From Moraxellaceae bacterium (lineage in GTDB: Bacteria > Pseudomonadota > Gammaproteobacteria > Pseudomonadales > Moraxellaceae): 62,622 nt of DNA. This document shows positions 37,920-46,233 of the stretch, piece after piece. Position numbers and translations under genes: made by a program. The DNA lies in the NCBI GenBank assembly GCA_004173455.1, contig SECL01000018.1, forward strand, positions 1-62,622, written 5' to 3'. The number at the start of each line of letters is the position of its first letter. The stretch's first letter is position 1. A model generated the notes under the pieces. It was not told the origin of the DNA, made no database searches, and saw only the letters and a list, made by a program, of their open reading frames with translations.

Positions 37920-38567
37920 ATGCACATTGAACAGCTTTATCTGGGTAAGCTGACGCACTGGGAAGCCAAAAACCAGAGCACCGGTATTTTTAAGCTGCCT
38001 GTCAATTCTGCCTGTGTGAGTAAGGAAGGGCTGATTGGTGATGTTCAGGCTGACCGGCGCTTCCATGGCGGACCGGAAAAAGCATTGCATCAGTTTGCAC
38101 AGTCCAGTTATGACAAAATTGTGGATGGTTATCCTGAGCTAAACGGTATTGCAGTCAAAGGCAGTATTGGTGAAAATTTTAGCTGCGCTGATATGACCGA
38201 TGAAAACGTGTTTATTGGCGATATTTACCAGTTTGGCACTGCAATCATTCAGGTGGCACAGCCACGTAATCCCTGCTGGAAAATCAATTATCGCTATAGT
38301 GTTGAACTATTGTCTAACTATATTGCCGAGCATGCCATTTCTGGCTGGTATTATCGCGTGCTGCAAGAAGGTCAAGTGAGAGTGGGTGATACCATGCTAT
38401 TGCTGGAGCGACCCAATCATCTGATTTCCAATGCGGGTCTGCTGCATTTGATGAATCAACAACATCCAACGTTAATGGCGCTGGAAGCTGCAAGGGCTTG
38501 CGCTGGCTTAAATGCAGACTGGATCAAACGTATTGATAGCCGCATTCAACATGTGATCAAAGCTTGA
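37920..38567 (+). CDS. MOSC-domain protein, YiiM-like
   Basis: The 215 residues follow the YiiM pattern: DRRFHGGPEKALHQF near residue 45, GSIGENFSCADMTDENVFIGD, and QVAQPRNPCWKINYRY with the conserved Cys that ligates the molybdenum cofactor. YiiM-type proteins reduce N-hydroxylated compounds in E. coli, so detoxification of such compounds is plausible. The start is ATG 37920. Single gene between glyA and clpB. Confidence 0.88.
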   Translation: MHIEQLYLGKLTHWEAKNQSTGIFKLPVNSACVSKEGLIGDVQADRRFHGGPEKALHQFAQSSYDKIVDGYPELNGIAVKGSIGENFSCADMTDENVFIGDIYQFGTAIIQVAQPRNPCWKINYRYSVELLSNYIAEHAISGWYYRVLQEGQVRVGDTMLLLERPNHLISNAGLLHLMNQQHPTLMALEAARACAGLNADWIKRIDSRIQHVIKA

Positions 38568-38672
38568 GATTTTTTTACCCTGATCTTGTGCCTGTCATGT
38601 GGTCATTTCTGGACCGCTTATTTCCGTTATTGTCATCACACAGCGTAAATTTAAAAAAACTATTTTTCTACT

Positions 38673-38700
38673 CTTGAAAAAGCAAAAAAATAACGCATCT
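38673..38700 (+). promoter_or_regulatory. Sigma-32-like heat-shock promoter of clpB
   Basis: CTTGAAA at 38673-38679 and ACGCATCT at 38693-38700 match the RpoH consensus CTTGAAA and CCCCATnT, with a 13-bp spacer. It lies about 80 bp before the clpB start, as expected for a heat-shock gene. Confidence 0.7.
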
Positions 38701-38782
38701 TAAATACATAGTTTTTTTAAACAATTTTGCACATCGCAATTTAAGAGATGCTGGTTATTTCCGGCAGCGGAGGAAAAGAATA

Positions 38783-41362
38783 ATGCGTTTTGAGAAATTT
38801 ACTGATCGATTACAACAAGCCTTGTCTAATGCCCAGTCTTTGGCAACTGGTCGGGATCATACCGGTATCGAAGCCTTTCATATTTTGGCCAGCTTACTGC
38901 AAGAGCCAGCCAACGCCAGTTTATTGCAACAAGCTGGTGCCAACCTGACTATCCTGCAAGACAGACTTGAGCAGGCATTAAACGATGCACCCAAACTGGC
39001 CAGCCCAACCGGTGATGTCAATCTAACGCCTGAAGCGGTACGGATTTTAAATCTGGCCGATAGCTATGCCCAAAAAGCAGGTGATGAATATATTTCCAGC
39101 GAATGGGTATTACAGGCCTTAAGCGAACAGGGTTCCAGTAAGAAAATTATAGAAGCAGCCGGGGCAGACAGCAAAAAACTGCGTGCTGTGATTGAACAAA
39201 TTCGAGGTAATGAAAAAGTGACCAGTAATAATCATGAAGACCAGCGCGAAGCGTTGAGTAAATACACCATTGACCTGACCGAGCGGGCTTTAAACGGCAA
39301 GCTCGATCCAGTGATTGGCCGTGATGATGAAATCCGCCGTACCATTCAGGTGCTGGCTCGCCGTACCAAAAATAATCCGGTATTGATTGGTGAGCCGGGC
39401 GTGGGTAAAACCGCGATTGTGGAAGGCTTGGCGCAGCGTATTGTCAATGGCGAAGTCCCTGAAGGCCTAAAAAACAAGAAAGTACTTTCACTTGATTTGG
39501 GTGCCTTGATTGCGGGTGCCAAATTCCGTGGTGAATTTGAAGAACGCCTTAAAGCAGTGCTCAAAGACCTGTCCAAGCAAGAAGGTCAGGTGATTTTGTT
39601 TATTGATGAGTTGCACACCATGGTGGGTGCGGGCAAGGCTGATGGGGCCATGGACGCCGGCAATATGCTCAAACCTGCATTGGCACGGGGTGAGCTGCAT
39701 TGTGTGGGCGCAACCACGCTGGATGAGTACCGTCAGTACATTGAAAAAGATGCGGCACTTGAGCGCCGTTTCCAAAAAGTGCTGGTGGATGAACCGAGCG
39801 TAGCCGACACCATTGCGATTTTGCGTGGCTTAAAAGAGCGTTATCAGTTGCATCACAATGTTGAAATTGAAGATTCGGCCATTATTGCTGCAGCCCGTAT
39901 GTCGCATCGTTATATTACCGACCGCAAACTGCCTGATAAAGCCATTGATTTGATTGATGAAGCTGCCAGCCGTTTGCGTATGGAAATGGATTCCAAACCC
40001 GAAGCACTGGATAAAATTGATCGGCGTCTAGTTCAGCTCAAGATGGAATATGAAGTCATCAAGCATGATGAGCATGCGACTGTCCAGCAAAAACAGCTCA
40101 CCACCCAGATTGAACAACTGGAAAAAGAGCTGGCTGACATGACAGAAGTCTGGCAGGCTGAAAAAGCCATTGTGCAGGGCGCGCAAGGTTTCCGTGAAGA
40201 ACTGGATAACGCCAAGATTGCCTATGCCAAAGCCGAGCGTGATAGTGATATTGCGGAAATGTCGCGCTTAAAATACAGCGTAATCCCTGAGCTGGAAAAG
40301 AAACTTGCTAATGCAGAGCAGGCGGAAGGTCAGGAGCAGGTTACCTTTAAACTGCTACGGACTAAAGTGACTGATAACGAAATTGCCGAAGTAGTCAGTG
40401 CAGCAACCGGAATTCCTGTGTCAAAAATGATGCAGGGTGAACGGGAAAAGTTGCTGAATATGGAAAGCTTCCTGCATAAACGGGTGGTGGGACAGGACGA
40501 AGCAGTGGTAGCCGTGTCCAACGCCGTGCGCCGTTCGCGTGCGGGCTTGTCTGATCCCAATCGTCCGAGTGGTTCGTTTTTGTTCCTTGGGCCAACCGGT
40601 GTGGGTAAAACCGAGCTGACCAAGGCACTGGCCAACTTTCTGTTTGACAGTGACGACGCCATGATCCGCATTGACATGAGCGAGTTTATGGAAAAACACA
40701 GTGTCAGCCGTTTGGTCGGTGCGCCTCCGGGCTATGTCGGTTATGAAGAGGGCGGCACCTTGACCGAAGCAGTACGCCGTAAGCCATATAGTGTCGTGCT
40801 GCTGGATGAGGTGGAAAAAGCGCATCCTGATGTATTTAACATTTTGCTGCAAGTGCTGGATGATGGCCGCTTAACTGATTCACAGGGTCGGGTGGTGGAT
40901 TTTAAAAATACCGTGATTGTGATGACATCTAATCTGGGTTCACACGCCATTCGTGAATTAGGTAATGAAGCGCCTGTGGCTGAGGTTAAAGCTGCGGTGA
41001 TGGCAGCCGTTGGCGAGCATTTCCGTCCAGAATTTATCAACCGGATTGACGAAGTGGTGGTATTCCACAGTCTGGGCAAGTCGCAGATTCGCGGTATTGC
41101 CGATATTCAACTCGACCGCTTGCGTGCGCGCCTGCATGAGCGCGAAATTGGTTTGCAACTGGACGACTCGGCGTTTGATGAGCTGGTACAGGTGGGCTAC
41201 GATCCAGTGTTTGGTGCGCGTCCACTCAAACGTGCGATTCAGTCTGAGATTGAAAATCCGCTGGCACAGCGCATTCTCTCAGGAGAGTTTGAAGCGGGTG
41301 ACCAGATTCAGGTAAAACGTGACAGCCATGGTCTAGTGTTCGAAAAAGTGAAGTTCCATTAA
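38783..41362 (+). CDS. clpB: ClpB disaggregase
   Basis: ClpB (Hsp100) threads aggregated proteins through a hexameric AAA+ ring together with DnaK. The N-terminal Clp repeats ([14 protein letters not shown]) are followed by AAA-1 with Walker [14 protein letters not shown] near 205, a middle coiled coil at about 410-525, and AAA-2 with [14 protein letters not shown] near 605 and [13 protein letters not shown]. There is no ClpP-binding loop, which fits ClpB rather than ClpA. GGAGG sits just before ATG 38783. A heat-shock-type promoter lies upstream. Its 859 residues match the family. Confidence 0.98.
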   Translation: MRFEKFTDRLQQALSNAQSLATGRDHTGIEAFHILASLLQEPANASLLQQAGANLTILQDRLEQALNDAPKLASPTGDVNLTPEAVRILNLADSYAQKAGDEYISSEWVLQALSEQGSSKKIIEAAGADSKKLRAVIEQIRGNEKVTSNNHEDQREALSKYTIDLTERALNGKLDPVIGRDDEIRRTIQVLARRTKNNPVLIGEPGVGKTAIVEGLAQRIVNGEVPEGLKNKKVLSLDLGALIAGAKFRGEFEERLKAVLKDLSKQEGQVILFIDELHTMVGAGKADGAMDAGNMLKPALARGELHCVGATTLDEYRQYIEKDAALERRFQKVLVDEPSVADTIAILRGLKERYQLHHNVEIEDSAIIAAARMSHRYITDRKLPDKAIDLIDEAASRLRMEMDSKPEALDKIDRRLVQLKMEYEVIKHDEHATVQQKQLTTQIEQLEKELADMTEVWQAEKAIVQGAQGFREELDNAKIAYAKAERDSDIAEMSRLKYSVIPELEKKLANAEQAEGQEQVTFKLLRTKVTDNEIAEVVSAATGIPVSKMMQGEREKLLNMESFLHKRVVGQDEAVVAVSNAVRRSRAGLSDPNRPSGSFLFLGPTGVGKTELTKALANFLFDSDDAMIRIDMSEFMEKHSVSRLVGAPPGYVGYEEGGTLTEAVRRKPYSVVLLDEVEKAHPDVFNILLQVLDDGRLTDSQGRVVDFKNTVIVMTSNLGSHAIRELGNEAPVAEVKAAVMAAVGEHFRPEFINRIDEVVVFHSLGKSQIRGIADIQLDRLRARLHEREIGLQLDDSAFDELVQVGYDPVFGARPLKRAIQSEIENPLAQRILSGEFEAGDQIQVKRDSHGLVFEKVKFH

Positions 41363-41433
41363 AAATTTGTCATTTTTGTACTAAAACGGGCTGGTTTGCC
41401 AATGTGACCAAGCCTGTTTTAGTGACAAATTTT
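41362..41433 (+). terminator. Long imperfect hairpin after clpB
   Basis: An outer stem AAAATTTGTC/GACAAATTT and an inner stem ACTAAAACGGGCTGGT/ACCAAGCCTGTTTTAGT (one G-U pair, one bulge) fold back over about 72 bases directly after the clpB stop. It may act as a terminator or 3'-end stabiliser. Confidence 0.6.
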
Positions 41434-41796
41434 AATGATGTAATTTACATTTTTGTCATTTTCTGCCCAAAAAATAAAATATATGACGTTTTGGCTTACT
41501 GCCTTGTAAGCCATATCTCATTGTGCGTGAATGGAGAGTATGGAAAACTCCCAATCCTCGCTTCGCTGACATCTTTATTTCCATAAAAAAATTTAGGGTT
41601 GAAGGAAATTCAGGTGGATGAAAGCATGTTCGAGGATAATTAACGTCCTATCAACACTATTCAAGCATTGATAGCGATTAGAGGCATATTCCTTAAGGGC
41701 ACCATCAGCCAATATAACTAATATGCTTATCCTTCGTTAAATATCCGATTTTAAAAAACCTGTGTTCCCAGCGGAACCACTGAAGGATCGGTCTAT
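41434..41796. other. Intergenic stretch between clpB and the acyltransferase-GH3 cluster
   Basis: No supported gene. It contains a perfect 8-bp hairpin, TGGCTTAC/GTAAGCCA at 41492-41513, and AT-rich sequence. The promoter of the following operon should lie in the last 150 bp, but I could not assign boxes. A 60-residue reading frame at 41404-41586 overlaps the hairpin and is not convincing. Confidence 0.55.
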
Positions 41797-42585
41797 ATGA
41801 AATTTTTTAAACTGCCAAAACCTGAATTAAAAGCCAAATTCCAAAAAGTGGAACAATTTTCTGTTCGTGACCTTAGAGTGATGTACAGCATCTATGAACA
41901 ATATTATGAAAATACGAGCTTTGATATTTTTCAGAACGACTTTTATAAGAAAACCGGTGCTTTTATTATTCGTCACCCTGAGACAGACCGTATCGTCGGT
42001 TTTTCTACCTTAATGAAATGTGACATTAAGTCCGGTGATAAAACCTATCATGCGCTATTTAGTGGTGACACTGTTATTGAAAAAGAATTCTGGGGAACGC
42101 GTGCCTTACAACGTGCCATGTATATATACCTGATCACTGAAAAGGTAAAACATCCGACCGAACCAGTGTACTGGATGCTGATTTCCAAGGGCTTTAAAAC
42201 CTATCTGCTACTGGCCAATAATTTCTTTACCTATTACCCGCATTTCAAGGGCAAAAACCAGCGTCTATCCGGTGTGGTCGACAGCTACTGCCGCCAGTAT
42301 TTTGGGGATTATTATGATCCAGCCGACAAGATTCTTAACTTTGGCAATGACTATCAGCCGCTCAAGGAAAGTGTAGCGCCTATCACTGAAATCATGCGTA
42401 GCAACAATCCTAAAATCAAATTTTTTGAAGAACGCAACCCGAACTGGGTACAGGGGACAGAACTACCTTGTGTTGGTGAAATTACCTGGCAGGAACTGGC
42501 TAGATATGCACAGCGTTTGATTACCAAACCAATGAGTTTAGGCAAGCTGGATGCCTTACTAGTGAACAAAGCCCAGTCGGTATAA
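41797..42585 (+). CDS. Putative GNAT-like acyltransferase (first gene of GH3 cluster)
   Basis: A 262-residue soluble protein that I cannot place in a named family. A GNAT-like arrangement is suggested: TGAFIIRHPETDRIVGFSTLM as the central strands, SGDTVIEKEFWGTRALQRAMYIYLI as a possible acyl-CoA loop and helix, and a following strand VYWMLISKGFKTYLLL. The remaining 110 residues have no recognised match. It is separated by 3 bp from the GH3 gene, so a joint role in making or using an acyl-adenylate product is likely (inference). Confidence 0.7.
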   Translation: MKFFKLPKPELKAKFQKVEQFSVRDLRVMYSIYEQYYENTSFDIFQNDFYKKTGAFIIRHPETDRIVGFSTLMKCDIKSGDKTYHALFSGDTVIEKEFWGTRALQRAMYIYLITEKVKHPTEPVYWMLISKGFKTYLLLANNFFTYYPHFKGKNQRLSGVVDSYCRQYFGDYYDPADKILNFGNDYQPLKESVAPITEIMRSNNPKIKFFEERNPNWVQGTELPCVGEITWQELARYAQRLITKPMSLGKLDALLVNKAQSV

Positions 42586-42588
42586 ACC

Positions 42589-44184
42589 ATGAATCTGTTT
42601 GCACAAGTAAGTCATCAGGCGTTAATGCTGGCATGCCGCAAAGCTGACCAGCGTTTTAGAAATGAATGGTTGGCGTTAGAGAAGGTGCAGCGTAAAAAGC
42701 TGGCTACAATCCTAAAGCAGCTGCATTTGCCCAAAACACCGCAACCTATCAAAACCTATGAAAGCTTTGCGGCGCAAATGCCAATCACGCGTTATGGTGA
42801 CTGGAAAACTCGTATTGAAAAGATGCGTGAGGGCGGCGATCATTTAAGCCGTGCCAAGTTAGTGCGTTATCAGCCGACCAGCGGTTCAAGCGAAAGCATC
42901 AAGTTTATTCCGTATTATCAGGATTTTTTAAACGAGCTGGATGCAGCCATTGGCCCATGGTTGAGCAGCATGTATCGTTTGCATCCCAAGTTAAAGCAGG
43001 GTTCGCACTACTGGTCCATTTCATGGTTGCCAGAAAGCCAGCGTCATCTATTGACTGATTCCAATCTGAATGACGATAGCGTATTGCTGGACTGGGGCAA
43101 GCGTATTTTGAGTCAGTACACCCAAGCGGTGCCGTCAGATGTAGCCTTTGCCGACAGTGCTGATGACGCGCTGTTTGCAACCTTGTGCTATCTGGTTGCT
43201 GATGCAAACTTAAGCATGCTGTCGGTATGGAGTCCCACGTTTGCCTTACAACTGCTGGATAATATGCCAGCATGGGGTAATGACATGGTGAAAGTGCTGA
43301 GTACAGGAAACTGGGGTTCACGTCAGCAATCACTGTCACAAGTGGAAGCACCCAAATCACGTGGCCGTGCTCGTGTACTGGCGCGGTTGCTAAAGTCACC
43401 AGTCATGGACTGGCAGGCATTATGGCCTAACCTGTGTCTGGTGTCGTGCTGGGATACCGCAGGTGCCAAGGCATGGGCACAACAGTTACAAGCTCGTTTG
43501 CCCTTTGCCGGATTTGAAGGTAAGGGTTTATGGGCAACGGAGGGTGTGGTAAGCATTCCTTATAATGGCCACTATCCGTTAGCTTATCAGAGTCACTTCT
43601 ATGAATTTGAAAATCTAAAAACCGGTAAGATTGTGCCCAGTTGGGAGTTGCAACTGGGGGACGAAGTCAGTCCTATATTAACCACGGGCAGTGGCTTATT
43701 ACGCTATTGCATGGATGATCATCTGGTGGTTAGCGAGTTTTATGGCAGTTTGCCTTGTTTTACTTTTAAGGGTCGCCGGTTTGGGGTGGATCTGGTGGGT
43801 GAAAAGCTTGATCCAAGTTCGGCCATGAATAGCTTGCAAAGAGCAGCGCAAACGGTTCAGCACTGCAAGCCGGTTTCCTTGTTGGCTATTGATACCGAAG
43901 GGCAGGCCAAACCTTATTATCTCGCGGTATTTGAAGGCAACGCCCAAAATCAGCCCTGTGCCCTTTATATTGATAATTATCTTAAGCAAAATTTTCATTA
44001 TGAACTGGCACGCAATCTGGGTCAGTTAGCACCGGCTCAGAGTATTTGCGTGGATGATGGCTGGCAATATTACAAACAACTGGCGATGCAAAGCGGCATG
44101 ATTGAAGGCAATATCAAGCCTGAACCATTGAAAAAAATTCATATCAATGCACTAAAAAATACCAGCGCACTGGCTGAACTATAA
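42589..44184 (+). CDS. GH3-family acyl-adenylate-forming enzyme (acyl acid amido synthetase-like)
   Basis: GH3 proteins belong to the ANL superfamily: they adenylate a carboxylic acid with ATP and transfer it to an amino group. Plant members conjugate hormones to amino acids. Here the ATP-binding loop is YQPTSGSSESIKFIPYY near residue 94, later LWATEGVVSIPY near 318, LRYCMDDHLVVSEF near 372, and FKGRRFGVDLVGEKLDP near 392, matching the GH3 order. The 531 residues fit bacterial members. The substrate acid and amine are unknown. It lies between two acyltransferase candidates in one direction, with gaps of 3 and 29 bp. Confidence 0.85.
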   Translation: MNLFAQVSHQALMLACRKADQRFRNEWLALEKVQRKKLATILKQLHLPKTPQPIKTYESFAAQMPITRYGDWKTRIEKMREGGDHLSRAKLVRYQPTSGSSESIKFIPYYQDFLNELDAAIGPWLSSMYRLHPKLKQGSHYWSISWLPESQRHLLTDSNLNDDSVLLDWGKRILSQYTQAVPSDVAFADSADDALFATLCYLVADANLSMLSVWSPTFALQLLDNMPAWGNDMVKVLSTGNWGSRQQSLSQVEAPKSRGRARVLARLLKSPVMDWQALWPNLCLVSCWDTAGAKAWAQQLQARLPFAGFEGKGLWATEGVVSIPYNGHYPLAYQSHFYEFENLKTGKIVPSWELQLGDEVSPILTTGSGLLRYCMDDHLVVSEFYGSLPCFTFKGRRFGVDLVGEKLDPSSAMNSLQRAAQTVQHCKPVSLLAIDTEGQAKPYYLAVFEGNAQNQPCALYIDNYLKQNFHYELARNLGQLAPAQSICVDDGWQYYKQLAMQSGMIEGNIKPEPLKKIHINALKNTSALAEL

Positions 44185-44213
44185 ACCTGCAAAATGGTAA
44201 AAGGATATAACTC

Positions 44214-45389
44214 ATGATGGACACAGCCGTTGATACTTTCGTTAAGCCACTTAGACAATCTACTGAAATTTATAGAACAAAAGTGGTTGAAGGGCTACAT
44301 GTTAGACCAGCTCATATTTCAGAGGATCAAAAGCTGGTCAAACTAATTGCTGAATCTATGCCATCCAATGGGGTTTTACTCTCATTTGAGCGATATCCCA
44401 GCTACTTTAAAGCCACACAAACCCAGTATGAGCAACCTTGGGTCATGGTAATGGCTGCAGATGACCAGCCAGAAAAAATTCTGGCCATGTTTAATCTGGG
44501 TTCTCGCAATTGTTTTATTAATGGCATGGTGAAGCCGTTACGCTACGTGGGTGATTTGCGAATTGGCAAGACCACTCGTGGTAAAGGCTTGATGAGTTTA
44601 TTCATGCTGTATGTCAAGCACACTTTTCCCGATCAGGAAATCTATCAAACAGTCATCTTGAATGACAATATTGTCGCCCGTAAAGTGCTGCATGCAAACC
44701 GCCCCGGTGTTCCTGCACATTATATCGCTGATCAGGTCGAAACGCATACGCTAACGGGGTTTAAGGCTCAAAAACCACTCAATCCAAATTTGTCGGTCAC
44801 GCATATGACCCGCGCTGACATTAATCCTATAAACCGTTTTATCCAGCATATGGCGGATTACTATAATTTTTTACCCGCTTATAATTTTAAAGAATTGCTG
44901 GCACAGCGACCTTACTGGAATGGTTTAAGCATTAATGACTTTTATATTGTAAGGCGTGGTGGACAAATCGTTGGGTTATTTGGGCTGTGGAACCAAAAAT
45001 CATTTAAGCAAACCCGCATTGCGGATTATAGTAAGTTGATCGCTTTTGTACGACCAGCTTACAATTACTGGGCAAAACTCACTCACCAATTACGTTTGCC
45101 TCAAAAGGGCAATACGCTAAATTACATGATGTTGCATTCTGCTTTATGTAATCCATATGATACTGAATTATTTGAAAATATATTAAGAATTGCCTATCAA
45201 AAAGCCAATGAGCGAAAATGTTATGCAATTTGTTTTACACTGGCTGAAAACGATCCTAGACGTGATTGTAGAAAAGTTATTATTAGCCAAAAAGTTCAGG
45301 CAATACATGCATTTCACTGTTTTAATGATAATCCCTTAAAGCAGTTTGACGCCAAGCGAATTAGCTATCTGGAGTGTGGCCGTATTTAA
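44214..45389 (+). CDS. GNAT-family acyltransferase (third gene of GH3 cluster)
   Basis: The 391 residues look like a GNAT or two tandem GNAT-like halves. The first half carries LRYVGDLRIGKTTRGKGLMSLFMLYV, with RGKGL resembling the acetyl-CoA pyrophosphate loop (R/Q-x-x-G-x-G/A). The second half repeats strand-helix patterns around FYIVRRGGQIVGLFGLW. Acceptor and acyl donor are unknown. AAAGGA before ATG 44214 supports the start. It follows the GH3 gene by 29 bp and presumably acts in the same pathway. Confidence 0.75.
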   Translation: MMDTAVDTFVKPLRQSTEIYRTKVVEGLHVRPAHISEDQKLVKLIAESMPSNGVLLSFERYPSYFKATQTQYEQPWVMVMAADDQPEKILAMFNLGSRNCFINGMVKPLRYVGDLRIGKTTRGKGLMSLFMLYVKHTFPDQEIYQTVILNDNIVARKVLHANRPGVPAHYIADQVETHTLTGFKAQKPLNPNLSVTHMTRADINPINRFIQHMADYYNFLPAYNFKELLAQRPYWNGLSINDFYIVRRGGQIVGLFGLWNQKSFKQTRIADYSKLIAFVRPAYNYWAKLTHQLRLPQKGNTLNYMMLHSALCNPYDTELFENILRIAYQKANERKCYAICFTLAENDPRRDCRKVIISQKVQAIHAFHCFNDNPLKQFDAKRISYLECGRI

Positions 45390-45486
45390 CAAAGCAGGCA
45401 ATATGACACTCATCGTAATATGATTGAACTTTGTGCAACAAGTTGCTAAAGTGAAATCAATTACAAAAAATGGGAAGTCAGACTAA

Positions 45487-46134
45487 ATGCAAAGGCTGCT
45501 TGTGTCCCCGGTTTCTCAATCTCACGATAGCCAGAAACCTGCCTTCAAAAATGGTGTTCTAAACTTAAATTTTTTTGTATTAAGTATAGCCAGTGCCACA
45601 TTTGCATTGCTGATGAGTTCGGCAAGCCATGCAGCCACGCCACTAGATGACATGGAATTAAACAATAATTTTTTAAAAAATAATATTCCAGTATCACAGC
45701 TTGCGCTGGATCAATTGCAGAGTGCAAATCCTACCCCAGAGCAAACTGAGCAGCAGCTTAAAGATATTGACCAAAATACCCGCATTAATAATGTATTTAC
45801 CAATTTGGTGCAAGCAACTGGTATTTCAAATGTTAAGGTTTCCCTCAATAAAAAAGACCGTGAAGTAAATTTTACAACCAATAATCCATTGTTTGGTATT
45901 GATATTTTAAACGAAATTGCTATCAATGATTTGGGTTCTGAGCCCTATAGTTTTCGCTGGTCAGGCAACTTTGATCAGGTATTTGATTTAAGCCAGATTA
46001 AAGGCATTTATTTTGATCATGCGACTGGTAGTTATGAGTTTGAGAATATTCAGGGTATTGTTGAGATTGAGGCATCGACTCATTCAGGCAATGAAGAATC
46101 CAGAAAATTCCGCCGGGATTATCATGTATTCTAG
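45487..46134 (+). CDS. Exported protein of unknown function
   Basis: A long signal sequence with a charged N-region and hydrophobic core (FFVLSIASATFALLM) is cleaved near ASHA, leaving about 165 residues. The mature part starts TPLDDMELNN and is mixed helix then strand, ending in a charged tail. I do not recognise it. It lies 97 bp after the GNAT gene on the same strand and could be a late member of the GH3 cluster or independent. A terminator follows at 46183. Confidence 0.65.
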   Translation: MQRLLVSPVSQSHDSQKPAFKNGVLNLNFFVLSIASATFALLMSSASHAATPLDDMELNNNFLKNNIPVSQLALDQLQSANPTPEQTEQQLKDIDQNTRINNVFTNLVQATGISNVKVSLNKKDREVNFTTNNPLFGIDILNEIAINDLGSEPYSFRWSGNFDQVFDLSQIKGIYFDHATGSYEFENIQGIVEIEASTHSGNEESRKFRRDYHVF

Positions 46135-46182
46135 TGACAAGTGTTCTGGTAAATAAACAGATAGCCTGATAAACGTGCCAAG

Positions 46183-46212
46183 AAAAGCCCAGTCAAATCA
46201 ACTGGGCTTTTT
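46183..46212. terminator. Bidirectional terminator
   Basis: AAAAGCCCAGT and ACTGGGCTTTTT form an 11-bp stem with a 7-base loop, flanked by A and T runs. It lies between the convergent exported-protein gene and rlmL and serves both. Confidence 0.9.
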
Positions 46213-46233
46213 ATTGATTAATAGGTAGCAGTT

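Noticed and set aside
41404-41586. Sixty-residue plus-strand reading frame after clpB
   Set aside because: It overlaps the hairpin right arm, has no convincing ribosome binding site, and has Cys/Ile/Phe-rich composition unlike its neighbours.
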